From CBDCGV01 sp965216955 (GTDB lineage: Bacteria; Bacteroidota; Bacteroidia; Chitinophagales; JADIYW01), in the NCBI GenBank assembly GCA_965216955.1, contig CBDCGV010000016.1, positions 186,001 to 250,000 on the forward strand: 64,000 nt of DNA, in the 5' to 3' direction. Below the pieces are notes generated by a model, which was given only the letters and a program-made list of their open reading frames with translations, ran no database searches and was not told where the DNA came from. This document shows positions 19,601 to 34,600 of this stretch, one piece after another. Both the position numbers and the translations under genes were made by a program. Positions within the stretch are counted from its first letter, which is position 1; each line of letters begins with the position of its first letter.

Positions 19601-22600
19601 TCGTATCTACAAAATCACCAGGAATTGTATCACTAACATATACTAAACATCCAGTATCAGCAGCAAACCACTCTCCATAGATATTAGTAAAGTCTAATGG
19701 GTCACACAATTGTGTGGTTGAATTTCCGTTTACTGCATTCTCTAGAATTGGATCACAAACTATAATTGAATCTTCTACTAACAATTCAAAGTAGATCGTG
19801 TCTCTTTCCGTAGGAATAACAAATCCTGCATCAATTGTTAAGTCATCACCTGTTGATGCATCAAAAGGGAATACATCGGTCTGTCCATCCTCATTAGCAT
19901 CACTATCCACATTGTCAAGACCAGCATCTTTTGTCGTAGGTATGAAATCAAACCCTGTAGTATTTGTTTGCATATCAAATGCTACAATATAGTTTCCTGA
20001 AGTAATGTCTTCGAATAAGTATGCACCATTTGCATCGGTGGTTGTTACTCTTAACGTATCTCCAGTATCACCATCTATTAAGTAAACTGTTACTCTTTCT
20101 ATACCTACTTCTCCATTATCTTGCAATCCATTTCTATTATCGTCTACCCAAACGGTATCACCGATATTTGCTGTTGGCAAGATTGTTACAATAAAGATTG
20201 TTGTATCTATATTTCCTGACGTATCCGTTGTTACCACACAGATGGTGTCAATGAAATCAGCTGGTGTAGCATCACTATTGTATGTGATACATCCAGACTC
20301 TGAAACGGTCCAATCTCCAAAGCTGCTACTTGTTGTTCCAGCATCACACAATTGTGTATTTGTAGGATTGGTTACACCATTCTCTAATGTATCGTCACAT
20401 GCTGTAACTGTACTATCGACAGGTACTTCAACATAAATCGTATCCTTAGGTTCAATAGCCTCAAACAATCCAACATCAATTGTTAAATCATCTCCTGTTG
20501 TAGGATCGAATGTAAATGGTGCTGTTTGTCCTGTTACAGGATTCACATCACTATCTAGACTATCTACTGTTGCATTCTGAGGACTTACATCATAAGCAAC
20601 CCCTGTATTCGTAGGATCAACTGCGACCACATATTCTCCAGGAACCACATTTTCGAATAGATATAATCCATCCGCATCTGTAGTATCTGTTGCAACAGTA
20701 TCTCCTGTGGTATTGTTAATTAAGTAAACAATTACCCCTTCAATACCTTCTTCTGTACCATCTTGGATACCATCCTCATTTTCATCATTCCAAACATAAT
20801 CTCCAATGTCTGCTATCGGCGTATATCCTGCATCAATTGTTAAATCATCTCCAGTAGTAGGATCAAACGTAAATGGTGCAGTCTGTCCAGTTGTTGGATC
20901 TGCGTCACTATCTAAGCTATCCACTGTAGTATTTTGCAATGTTCCAACTAACTCCAGTCCTGTATTACTAGTACTAATGTCAAACGCGACAATATAATCT
21001 CCAGCAAGCACATCTTCGAACAAGTACAATCCATCTTGATCTGTAGTAGTTGTTCTTAATGTATCTCCTGTAGCCGCATCTATCAAGTACACTGTTGCAT
21101 CCTCAATAGGATCTTCTGTAGGATCTTGAATACCGTCATAATTTACATCTACCCAAACATAATCACCAATATTGGCTGTTGGAATAATTGTAGATATAAA
21201 GATGGTGGTATCAATATCTCCATCAGGATCAATTGTTACTACACAAATAGTATCTAAGAAATCACCAGGGATATTACCACTATTGTATACTAAGCATCCC
21301 GTATTAATTGCAAACCACGTTGCATAAATACTTGACATATCTAAAGGATCACACAATTGTGTAACAGGCGATCCACTCACACCATTTTCAAGCATCGAGT
21401 CACAAACTGTTATTGTACTGTCTTCTGGTAATTCGAAGTAAATCGTATCCTTCAACATTGGCTCAAATAGACCAGCATCCAATGTCAGGTCATCACCTGT
21501 TGTTGGATCAAAGTTGAATGGTGCTGTTTGTCCTGTTACAGGATTCACATCACTATCTAAACTATCTACGGTAGCATCTTGAGGACTAATCATATAATTA
21601 GGTCCTGCATTGCTAGGATCGATTGCAACTATATATTGACCTTCACCAATATTCTCAAACAGATACATTCCATCTTGGTCTGTAGTAGTTGTTCTCAACG
21701 TATCTCCAGTAACTGCATCAATCAAGTATACTATTACATCTTCGACACCTTCTTCTGTAGGATCTTGAATACCATCTCTATTGATATCAGACCACACATA
21801 ATCACCGATATCCGCTGTAGGTGTGATGCTTACAATAAAGATTGTAGTATCTCTGGTTCCCGTTGTATCAGTAGTTACCACACAAATGGTATCTACAAAA
21901 TCTCCTGCTGTTGTATCACTGTTATAAGTTAAGCATCCAGGTTCTGTAGGACTCCAATCTCCAAAGTCACTACTAGTAGTTGCCACATCACACAACTGTG
22001 TATTAGTAGGAATGGTTACTCCATTCTCTAATGTATCATCACAAGCTGTGATTGTGCTATCTACCGGTAATTCGATATAAATCGTATCTACCTCCATTGG
22101 AACGATATATCCTGCATCAATTGTTAAGTCATCTCCTGTTGCAGGATCAAAATTAAATGGTGCTGTTTGTCCTGTTACCGGATTAGCATCACTATCTAAA
22201 CTGTCAACTGTTGCGTTTTGTCCTGTTCCAGCATAATCAATTCCATCAGCATTTGTTGTTACATCAAATGCAACAATATAATCTCCTTCTGACACATCTT
22301 CGAACAAGTACAATCCATCTTGATCTGTAGTTGTTGTTCTCAACGTATCATTTGTATTAGCATCTATTAAGTAAACTGTTACCCCTTCGATACCATCTTC
22401 ATTGCCATCTTGGATACCATCTCTATTAGCATCTGCCCATACATAGTCTCCAATATTAGCAGTTGGTGTAATCGTTACAATAAATATTGTTGAATCAATA
22501 TTACCTGATGTATCCGTAGTTACCACACAAATAGTATCTACGAAATCACCTGCTGTTGTATCACTATTATAAGTTAAACATCCAGGTTCTAATACAGACC

Positions 22601-25600
22601 AATCTCCAAAGTCGCTGCTGGTAGTACCCGCATCACACAACTGCGTTGTAGTTGGATTAGTTACATCATTTTCTAACGGATCATCACAAACTGTAATCGT
22701 GCTATCTACTGGCAATTCAATGTAGATTGTATCAGATGGCTCAAAAGATTCAAATAAACCAGCATCAATTGTTAAATCATCACCTGTTGTAGGATCAAAT
22801 GTAAACGGTGCTGTAGTTCCTGTTGGATCTATATCACTATCTAAACTATCTACTGTTGCATTTTGAGGACTAATCTCATAATCTAATCCAGTATTTGTAG
22901 GATCAATAGATACTACATACTCGCCAGCAGTTACATTTTCGAATAAGTATAAACCATCCGCATCTGTTGTATCCGTAGCAATTGTATCTCCTGTAGTATT
23001 ATCTACTAAGTAAACAATTACTCCTTCAATACCCTCTTCATTTCCATCTTGTATACCATCTTCGTTAGCATCATTCCATACATAGTCTCCAATGTCTGCA
23101 GTTTGAATGAAACCAGCATCAATTGTCAAATCATCTCCTGTTGCAGGATCAAAATTAAACGGTGCTGTTTGTCCTGTTGTAGGATCTGCATCACTATCTA
23201 AACTATCTACTGTTGCATTTTGGGCAGTTCCAATATATTCTAACCCATCAACATTTGTTGTTATATCAAAAGCAACTATGTAATCTCCCTCTGACACATC
23301 TTCGAACAAGTACAATCCATCTTGATCTGTTGTTGTTGTTCTCAACGTATCATTCGTATTAGCATCAATTAAGTAAACCGTTACCCCTTCGATACCATCT
23401 TCGTTTCCATCTTGGATACCATCTTTATTTGCATCTGCCCAAACATAGTCTCCTATATCTGCAGTTGGAGTTATTGTTACAATAAAGATTGTTGTATCTG
23501 TATGTCCAAGTGTATCTGTAGTTACAACACAAATTGTATCTACAAAGTCTCCAGCAGTTGTATCACTATTATAAGTAAGACATCCAGGTTCTGATACAGA
23601 CCAGTCTCCGAAGTCGCTACTTGTTGTACCAGCATCACACAATTGAGTCGTAGTAGGATTAACTACTCCGTTCTCCAATGCGATATCACATTCTGTTATC
23701 GTACTATCTACTGGTAATTCGACATATATCGTATCTACTTCGTCTGGAATAAAGAATCCAGCATCGAATGTTAAGTCATCTCCATCGGCAGGATCGAAAG
23801 CAAATAGATCTGTCAATCCTGTATTTGGATCAGCATCACTATCATCGTCATCAGCCGTGGTATTTTTACCTGTTCCAATATAATCTATACCATCTACATT
23901 GGTAGTTACATCAAAGCCTATTTGATAAACTCCCAGTGGCACATCTTCGAACAAGTACAATCCATTAGAGTCTGTCGTTGTTATTCGCAATGTATCGCCA
24001 CCAGTAGCTGCATTAATTAAATAAACTGTTACACCTTCTAGACCCACTTCATTGTCATCCTGAATACCATCTTTACTAGCATCAACCCAAACATAATCTC
24101 CAATGTCTGCTTTTGGCGTTATAGTAATAATGAATATGGTTGTATCAGTTTCTCCATTATCATCTACAGTAACTACGCAAACCGTATCTATAAACTCTGC
24201 TGGAATTGAATCAGAATTGTATGTTAAACAACCTTCATTTGTAGCGAACCAATCTCCATAATCACTTGATCTATCAAATGGATCACACAATTGAGTTGTA
24301 AATACATTGTCCACTGAATTCTCCAACTGATCATCACATACTGTTAATGTACTGTCAACCGGCAATTCAAAGTAAATGGTATCATGTGTTCTTGGTACGT
24401 TGATGATTACAATTGTAGTATCGTACATCATCACACTGCTATCATAAGTCACCACACAAATCGTATCTACTCCTATGCCAGGCTCATTATCTGCTGTATA
24501 TACTAAACAATCCTCAACCAATGTCCACTCACCCTCAGGACTTGACCCTGAAGTAGTTCCATCACAAAGTAGTGTTGAGAAGTCATCACCATCAAAACCT
24601 TCTTCATGTTCTGCACAAACGGTATCGGTTTCATACTGTGGTATGGTTACAATCACCGTATCTGGTACAGGTACAATTGTTGGTATAAAGTACGTGGTAT
24701 CATAGGTGTCCTCCGTGCTATCATAGGTTACCACACAGATCGTATCTACATCTCTGCCTACTGTGGTATCACTGTAGAATGTCAAACAACCGGCAGGTTC
24801 TGTAACAAAGGTACCCCAAGGCTCACTTGTTCCTGTTGTACCTCCTGTACACAACCAACTATCACTAGCTGTTTCAACGCCATTTTCAAATGCATCATCA
24901 CAGACTGTAATAGAATCTTCCACTGGTAATTCAAACCAAACAGTATCCACCACTGATGGAATATTGACAATAATTATTGTCGTATCGTACATCATTAGAC
25001 TACTGTCATAAGTCACCACACAAATCGTATCGACGCCTGCACCAGGAATATCATTCGTATTGTATACAAGGCACTCTTCTAATACAGACCAATCACCATA
25101 TCTACTAGATCCAGTCGTACTTCCATCACACAATGTTGTTGAGAAGTCGCCACCATCAAAACCTAACTCTGGTGTCGTACATATCGTATCACTATCTTCT
25201 TGTGGGATAGTAACAATAATTGTATCCGGCTCAGGAGTGATTGTAGGAATGAAATAAGTTGTATCATATGTCATTTCTGTGCTATCATAAGTTACTACAC
25301 AGATCGTATCTACATATCTACCCACCGTCATGTCACTGAAATAAGTTAAGCAACCTTCAGGATCTACTATATAACTACCCCATGGTGCCTTACTACCAAT
25401 TAAGCCACCTTCACACAACCAGCTAGTACTAGCCGTCTTTACTCCATTTTCAAATGCTGAGTCACATACTGTAATCTCATCATTTATTGGTAATTCAAAC
25501 CATATCGTATCTACTACTGATGGAATATTGATGATGACAATATTGGTATCATACATCATTAAGCTGCTATCGTAGGTTACTACACAGATCGTATCCACTC

Positions 25601-28600
25601 CGTTACCAGGAATATCATTGGTGTTGTATACGATGCAATCATCTAATACAGACCAATCACCATATCTACTAGATCCAGTCGTACTTCCATCACATAGTGT
25701 GGTTGAGAAATCGCCTCCGTCAAATCCAATTTCATGTTCTACGCATATTGTATCACTATCCTCTTGAGGAATTGTAACAATAATTGTATCTGGAATTGGT
25801 GTAATAGTAGAAATAAAGATCGTTGTATCAATATTTCCTGTACTATCCGTTGTTACCACACAAATTGTATCTAAGTGATTTCCAACAATACTATCATTAC
25901 TAAAGTAGGTTAAACAACCATCTTCAGTAGGTGTCCATGTACCATAAATACTTGAAGTCTCACTAGGATCACATAACTCCGTGCTTGCGAACGGTGCAGA
26001 TGTCTCATTTTCCAATGAATCATCACATACTGTAATCATACTATCCACCGGCAATTCGAAATATACCGTATCCGGCGGCGCGCAATTCTCTTCTGTAACA
26101 GAAAATTCAGATGTTGTTGAACAACCGTTAGCATCCGTTATTAAAATTTCATAGTCACCTCTTGCTAAATCAGTAATACATCCCTCTACATTTTCTACAA
26201 AACTTGCAGGAATAGTTCCTGTTCCAGTAATAAAGCTAACCGTATAATCTGTTGTACCACCTGTTATGGTAATACATGCCTGACCTGTTGCCTCATTACA
26301 CTGTGAAGGTAACGCAGCAATATCAATATCTAAAGTACTTGGTTCTCCTACAGTTACCTGTGTATAACCAATACAACCATTAACATCTACGACTGCTATA
26401 TCGTATGTTCCAGCAGAAAGACCACTGAAAGATACAGGCACTCCGCTCGTAATACTTCCACTTCCCACTCCTGGGATTAAGAAGCCATTTAATGCTGCGC
26501 CATTAGCTGTTGCAGTAATCGAAATTACTCCATCTTCAACTCCTTGGCAGCTTGCATTTGTATCAACAACAGCCGTTACAGATGGTCCATCACTATTCGT
26601 CAATGCTACAGTGAATGTTGTATCACAACCTTCATCATCAATTGTTACTGTATAAATACCACCTTCAAGGTTAGAAGCAATTGCTCCCGCTACGAATACT
26701 CCATTAGGACCAGTCCAGCTATACGTTTCATTACCGCTAGTACCCGTTGGAGTAATTGTTATTGTACCATTTGTATTTCCACAAGTAGGATCATCTGTAT
26801 CTACAGTAAATGTATAATCTACAGGCTCCTCTTCGATACAAACTGGCTCAATCACTTTACAACCATTCACATCTTCTAAAATCAGGGTGTAACATCCTGG
26901 TGCTAAATCACCCACAGTTAGATTACCTGTAAGTGGAACATTTGATCCTTCTACTATTGGTGTTCCATCCTCAGCGTATAAATCAAATGTATAAGGTGCT
27001 GTTCCACCGAACACTAAATATCCTAACTCTCCATTATCCTCTCCACACTCGCTTGGCGAGGTATTTCCATTGTCTATTAACACTAACCCTGGTGTTACTA
27101 TAGATTCAATTTCATTCTCACCCATTACTGTACAAATTCCTGTTGAATCAACTACCACTACAGTATATTGACCAGCAGGTAAGTCTTCAATACAGTATTC
27201 TGTATCCGTCATAGTTGTTGTTCCAACTACTATACCCGTTGCCAGGTTGGTTATTGTATATGTAAATGGTGCAGTACCTCCAGATACTTTAGCACATATT
27301 GAACCATTGCTCTCGCCACATTCTTCATCTTCTACTACAATACTCTCTAATCCAAAGTCATCACAAAGTACACATGCATCAGGACCAATAACGCTGAAAT
27401 CACCATCTGTTTCACAACCATTTGCATCTACTATTGCAATTGAATAGTCTCCTTCTGTTAGACCAACAATACAGCTTTCAACACCTTCTTCGAAGCTAGC
27501 AGGAACAATACCTACACCTTGTGTCATAGTTACAGTATATGGTCCAGTACCACCGTTTATAGTTACGCATGCTGAAGCATCAAAGACATCACAAAGTGAT
27601 TCATCTGTTGGTGCAATATCTACATCAATAGTTGTAGGCTCTCCAATTGTAAATTGAGCAAACCCATCACAACCTAATTCATCTTTTACTAATACATCAT
27701 ACGTTCCAGCACCTAAGCTATCCACTGTAACTGGCACTCCAGAAGTAATTGAACCACTTCCAGCTCCAAACACCACATATCCTAATGTCGGTGCACTTCC
27801 TGCTGTTGCAGTCAATTCTACACTACCCGTTTCGTATCCGTTACAAGTTGCATCTGTAGGAACCGCCGCAACAGACGGGCCATCAGTATTTGTTAAAATA
27901 ACCGTTAAAGTAGTATCGCAACCACCATCATCGATGGTTATATTATATATACCAGCTACTAAGTTATTAGCCGTATTCCCCACTACAGTAAAGTCGCCAA
28001 GTGGTCCAGTCCAACTTACAGTTGCACCACCGCTGGCACCAGTTAATATGAGTTGAATTGCTCCATTATTATTTCCACAAGTTGGGTTCGTTGGAATTGA
28101 TCCCACTAAGAAATCTACTGGACCTTCTTCAATACATACTTCTTCAACTTCTTCACAACCGTTTGCATCCACCAATATTAAGGTATAGCAATCAGCTGCA
28201 AGGTTACCTACCGTTAAGTTTCCTGTAACCGGCACATTAGCATTTGCTACAATGGCAGTACCATTAGAAGCATATACACTATATGTAAATGGAGCCTGTC
28301 CTCCGGTCACCATATATCCTAAACGACCATTTGTTTCACCACAATCTGTATTTTCTGTATTACCATTGTCTACAAGATCAGGAGCACCGATCGTTTCAAT
28401 TTCATTCTCGCCCATTACCGTACATTCTCCAGTAGCATCTGCTACCTCTACTATATATTGACCACTAGGTAAGTTTTCAATACAATATTCTGTACCCATC
28501 ATAGTTGTTGTTCCAACTACAGCACTTGTTGCCAAATTCGTAACGGTATATGTATAAGGTGCTGTACCTCCAGCAACTGTAGCACATAAAGTTCCATCGC

Positions 28601-31600
28601 CTTGTCCACAACGCTCATCCTCAACAACAATACTTTCTAATCCAAAGTCATCACAATCAATACATGTATCTGGTCCAGCTATGCTAAAGTCTCCTTCCGC
28701 ACCACAACCATTGGCGTCTTCAACAGCCACCGTATAGTCTCCTTCTGTTAAGCCGATAATACAATTTTCAACTCCTTCAGTAAATACCGGAGGTACTATT
28801 CCTGTTCCTTGTGTTAAAGTAACTGTATAAGGTCCAGTACCACCATTTATTGTAACACAACCTAATGCATCACTAGCATCACATTCTGTTTCTTCAGATG
28901 GTGCAATATCTATATCAATAGTTGTTGGCTCTTCAATAGTAAATGAAGTATATCCTTCGCAACCATTTTCATCAATCACCAATACATCATAGTCTCCACC
29001 AGCAAGGCTATCCAATGCAATCGGAACACCTGCGCTTATTGGGCCACTACTTACTCCGAATACGACATATCCTAATACCGGAGTGCTTCCATTTGCAGCC
29101 GTAACTATTGCGCTACCTGTTTCATGACCATTACAAGTTGCCGGTGTCGGCACCGCTGTAACTGTTGGGCCATTGCTATTCGGAAGCACCACTGTTACCG
29201 TAGTATCACATCCTTCATCATCTATCGTAATAGTGTAAATTCCAGCTGCTAAGTTATTAGCTAATGTTGTTGCTGTAAATGTTCCGCCAGGACCACTCCA
29301 GCTAAATGTTTCATTACCACTTGTTCCAACTAAATTTAAAATTATTGAACCGTCATTATTACCGCATGTTGGTAAGACAGGAGCAACATTTACTAAGAAA
29401 TCTATTGGATTTTCTTCTATACATACCTCTTCTATCTCTTGGCAACCATTGGCATCTGTTAATATTAGTGTATAACAACCTGGCGCCAAGTTATTTACTG
29501 CAATGCTTCCACTAGCAGGTACAATACTATTTGTAGTAACCGCACTTCCATCAGCAGCATATAAACTATAAGTAAGCGGTGCTGTTCCTCCAATCACTGT
29601 ATATGCAAATGAACCATTATCAGCTCCACAATCACTATTAACAGGATCTCCTGTTGCATTTAGATTTGGAGCACCAATTGCCTCAATTTCATTTTCGCCA
29701 GTAACCGAACACTCACCGGTAGCATCTACTACCTCTACAATATATTGTCCACTTGGTAAATTTTCAATACAATACTCTGTACCAGGCATTGTTATTGTTC
29801 CAACAACAGTACTTGTTGCTAAATCCGTTACTGTATAAGTATATGGTGCTGTACCACCAGCTACCGTAGCACAAAGGCTACCATCTCCCTGACCGCAATG
29901 TTCATCTTCAACAACAATACTTTCTAATCCAAAGTCATCACAGTCAATGCAAGTATCCGGAGCACTTATGCTAAACTCTCCTGTTGCACCACAACCATTT
30001 GCATCTTCAATTGATAATGCATAATCATCTTCTGTTAAACCAATGATGCAAGTTTCTTCTCCTTCTTGGAAAGTTAATGGTACAATACCACTTCCTTGAG
30101 TCAAAGTTACTGTATACGGTGTTGTACCTCCATTGATCGTCAAGCAAGCCAAACCATCAATTGCATCACATTCTGTTTCATCCATTGGAGCAATATCAAC
30201 ATCCAATGTCGCAGGCTCTTCGATTGTAAATTGACCATAACCTTCACATCCAGTTTCATCAATTACTAACACATCGTACATTCCTGCGCCTAAACTATCA
30301 ACTGTTACAGGTGTTCCAATTGTAATTGTTCCACTACCAACTCCAAAGATTACATAACCTAAAGTCGGAGCACCACCTGAAGCAGCTCTTAATTCTACGC
30401 TACCAGTTTCATAACCATTACAAGAAGCATCTACAGGAATAGCCATTACTTCAGGACCATCGCTATTAGTTAATGTTACAGTTAATACTGTATCACAACC
30501 TACATCGCTTATTGTAATTTCATAAACACCAGCTTCTAATCCACTTGCACTTGATCCAGACACAAAGTCACCATTAGGACCTGTCCAGCTATATGTTTCA
30601 CTACCACTAGTTCCCGTCGCAGTAATTGAAATAGATCCATCTACATTTCCACAAGTTGGATCAGTTGATGTAACACCTACTGTATAATCAACCGGTCCTT
30701 CCTCAATACATACTTCTTCTAGTTCTTCGCAACCATTTGCATCAGTCAATACTAAAGTATAGCAATCTGTAGTTAAGTCCCCAACAGTAAGGTTACCAGT
30801 TGAAGGCACATTTGCATCTTCAACAATTGGGCTTCCATCAGATGCGTATAAGTCATACGTAAATGGTGCTGTTCCACCAGTTACTACATAACCAATTGTT
30901 CCGTTATTTTCTCCACACTCATTGATAGATGTATTTCCTCCATCTAATACTAGATTTGGAGCACCAATCGCTTCAATTTCATTCTCACCCATCACATTAC
31001 AATTTCCAGTAGCATCTTCTACTTCAACAACATATTGACCACTAGGAAGGTCACTTAAGCAATATTCGGTACCGCTCATTGTTGTCGTTCCAACTACTGC
31101 GCCAGTCACCAAATTGGTAACTGTATAAGTATAAGGTGCTGTACCTCCTGCTACTGTAGCACATAAAGAGCCATCATTTTGACCGCAATGCTCGTCAACA
31201 ACAACAATACTTTCTAAACCAAAATCTTTACAATCTATGCAAGTATCTGGTCTGCTTATACTAAATTCTCCGTCCGCTTCGCAACCATTTGCATCTGTTA
31301 CGGTGAATGCATAATCTCCTTGTGTTAATCCTATAATACATCCTTCTACATTCTCCGTGTAACTAACAGGAACAATACCCATTCCTTGAGTTAACGTTAC
31401 CGTATAAGGAGCTGTTCCTCCATTTATAGTAATACAACCTAAACCATCAAAAGCATCACATTCTGTTTCAGGAATAGCTTGAATATCTACATCTATTTCT
31501 TCTGGCTCTGTAATAGTCACTTCAGCATAAGCTTCACAACCTGCTAGATCTATTATTGTAACTTCATAAACACCTGCCTCTAAGCCTGTAATTGTTACCG

Positions 31601-34600
31601 GCTGTCCAGCTATAACTGTACCGCTTTCTACTCCATTTACAACATAACCAATTAATGTAGGTCCACCGTTCGCCGTTGCAGCTGTAAATTCAAATGAACC
31701 TTCATCACTACCAATACATAATGGCTCTGTTAACACTTCAGTAATTAAAGAAGGTCCATTGCTATTAAATAACTCTACTGTTAATGTAGTATCACAACCT
31801 TGATCATCAATAGTTACAGTATATACCCCGGCTGCTAATTCGCTAGCGGTTGCTCCTGCAGGAATACTTCCTTGAGGACCTGTCCAAGTATAAGTTTCAC
31901 TACCACTTGCACCTGTCGCTGTTACTGCAATTGATCCATCTACGTTTCCACAAGTAGGATCAGTTGGTGTAACACTAACTGTGTAATCGATACCTTCTTC
32001 CTCTATACAGAACTCTACAACATCCACACATCCGTCTGCATCTTCTACCTCAGCAGAGTAGCATCCAGCACCTAAACCACCTTGTACTAATTCTCCAGCA
32101 TTATTGTTAGACTGTAGTACTTGTGTTCCTGTCTCATCGTATAATGTTATGGTAAATAAGGCAGTACCATTTAATACTCTAATAGTAACTCCGCCATTTA
32201 ATGCACCGCAATTAGCAGTAATAAAGTTAACCGCTCTCACTTCAGGAGCTCCATCTTCTACTGCTTCAATCTCATTAGATGCCGTAGTCGTACATTCTCC
32301 AGTAGCATCTACTACTTCAATATCATATACTCCAGCTGATAAACCAGTAATACAGTATTCTGTACCTGGCATTGTTATAGTACCAGCAACCGCCCCACTA
32401 TTTCTATTTGTAACTGTATATGTATAAGGAGCAACACCTCCTGTCACTTCAACACAAAGTTCTCCATCATTTTCTCCACAATGCTCATCATTAACAACAA
32501 CATTTGCAACATCAAAATCTGCACAATCTACACATGGATCTGGGTCTACAATTACTTCATCCTCAGAAACCGTACAACCATTTACATCTGTTACTGTAAC
32601 GGTATAAGTTCCATCTTCTAAACCAGAGATACATGTTACTTCATTCTCCATAAATGGATCTGGTAAGATTCCAACATTTGGAGAAATACTCACTGTATAA
32701 GGTGCTGTTCCACCTTCAGCGTTTAAGCAAATCTTACCATCTGCCACATCACACAATGTTGGGCTAAATGGCTCTAATTCCGCTGTTAATTCTTCCGGAG
32801 CTGTAATTTCAAAGCTACTAGCAGATTGACATCCAAAGTAATCCACTAAATAAACTTCATAATTACCTACCGGCAATCCTGTTAGTACAATAGTACCACC
32901 ATTGATAATTGTACCGTTAGTTACACCAGGTATATCATAATCTAAAAATACTGAGCTACCGCTAAATGTAATGGTTGCCCCACCTGTTGTATCTTCTGAA
33001 CATACATTCACCGCGTCAACCGTAATGTCTATTTGAGGCCCATCGCTATTAGGAATAGATACATTAAGTGTTGTATCGCAACCACCATCACTTACAGTAA
33101 CTGTATAATTACCGCTTGGTAAATTTGTTGGATTACTTCCTGTTGGGCTCGTTCCCGCAGGGCCTGTCCAGCTATATGTTTCACTACCTGAACCTCCTGT
33201 AACATTGACATCTATTGCACCGTCGTTGTTACCACAAGTAGCTGTATCAACAGTGATATCTACAGTAAAATCAATGCCTCCAACTTCAATCTCGCCATTA
33301 TCTCCTTGAATACAACCATTGGCATCTGTTACTTCTAATTGGTAAGGGCCAACAGGTAAACCTGTAATATCAACAGCTCCATTGTTTACATTAATTGTAC
33401 CTGTAGATACAGTACCATTTGCATCAACAAACTCGTATGTGAAAGGAGCCACTCCAGCAGCTCTGAAACGAACTGATCCGTCGGCAACACCATTACAGTC
33501 ATCGCCTCCTTCAGAGATAATTGTTACCTCAGGGCCATCGATAGTTTCAACAACTATCAATTCTTGTGCAGGACAAACGGTATCCCCTTGATCTATAATT
33601 TCTACTGTATATGCCCCAGCTGCTACACCAGTATGTGTATAAACCAATGCACTTGATGAAGCAGTTTCTGCCACTACACCATTTTCATCTAATAAATTGT
33701 ATGTAAATGGACCACTACTTGTAGTTACTATTGTAGTAGTCACTGTTCCATTATCTGTATCACATGTTGATGCATCACTTACCACATCCTCTATTAATAT
33801 TGTTTCTTTATCTTCTACAACAAAATCATACTCTGGGTTACAACCAAATAAATCGGTAATCATCAGATGATAAACACCAGGTGCTAATCCTGTTAGATCT
33901 TCTGTGCTAGCAGTAAATCCATTTGGTCCAGTCCATGTATAGAATGTTCCTGGTGTTCCTCCACCAGTTCTTGTAACTGTAATATCAATTTCTCCATCCA
34001 TGTGTGTATCACAATCCGTAATATCTTGGATATCTGCAACCACTTCTATGTCTGTAGGGTTTATTGAAAGTTGTTTAGTTATATCATCGATACAACCTCC
34101 ATCATTTACTGTTAAAGTCACATTGTATGTTCCAAACATATCAAATACCACCCAGATAATACTGCTATCTAAGTTGGCATTCACTATAGTTGCCGGATCA
34201 ACATCCCAAGTATAAAATGCATTTGGACTTGAGAATCCGTTAAAAGAAAGTTGAATTTCTGACCCCATACATGCTGTTCCAGGAAGTAAGAAATCAGCAA
34301 CCGGTGGAGGAGAAATAAAGAATGTATCGCACGTTTCTTCTCCAATACAGGTAGTAACTGTATCCTCTCCTTGTACACATAACTCGATAGGAATTGGCAC
34401 TAGTCCACCCAAACCGATTGTTCTTACTGTTAAACTATCCGTACCCTGTCCATCAACAATTTCTACTAATCCAGGAGCAGATAAAGTCCATGTATATACC
34501 ACATTTGCTTCAGGATTATCGATAACATAACTTGCTAAACTATCATTTGCCGGACATATAGATGCTGGCCCAGTAAATGTAACATTTATTGGAGCATTGT

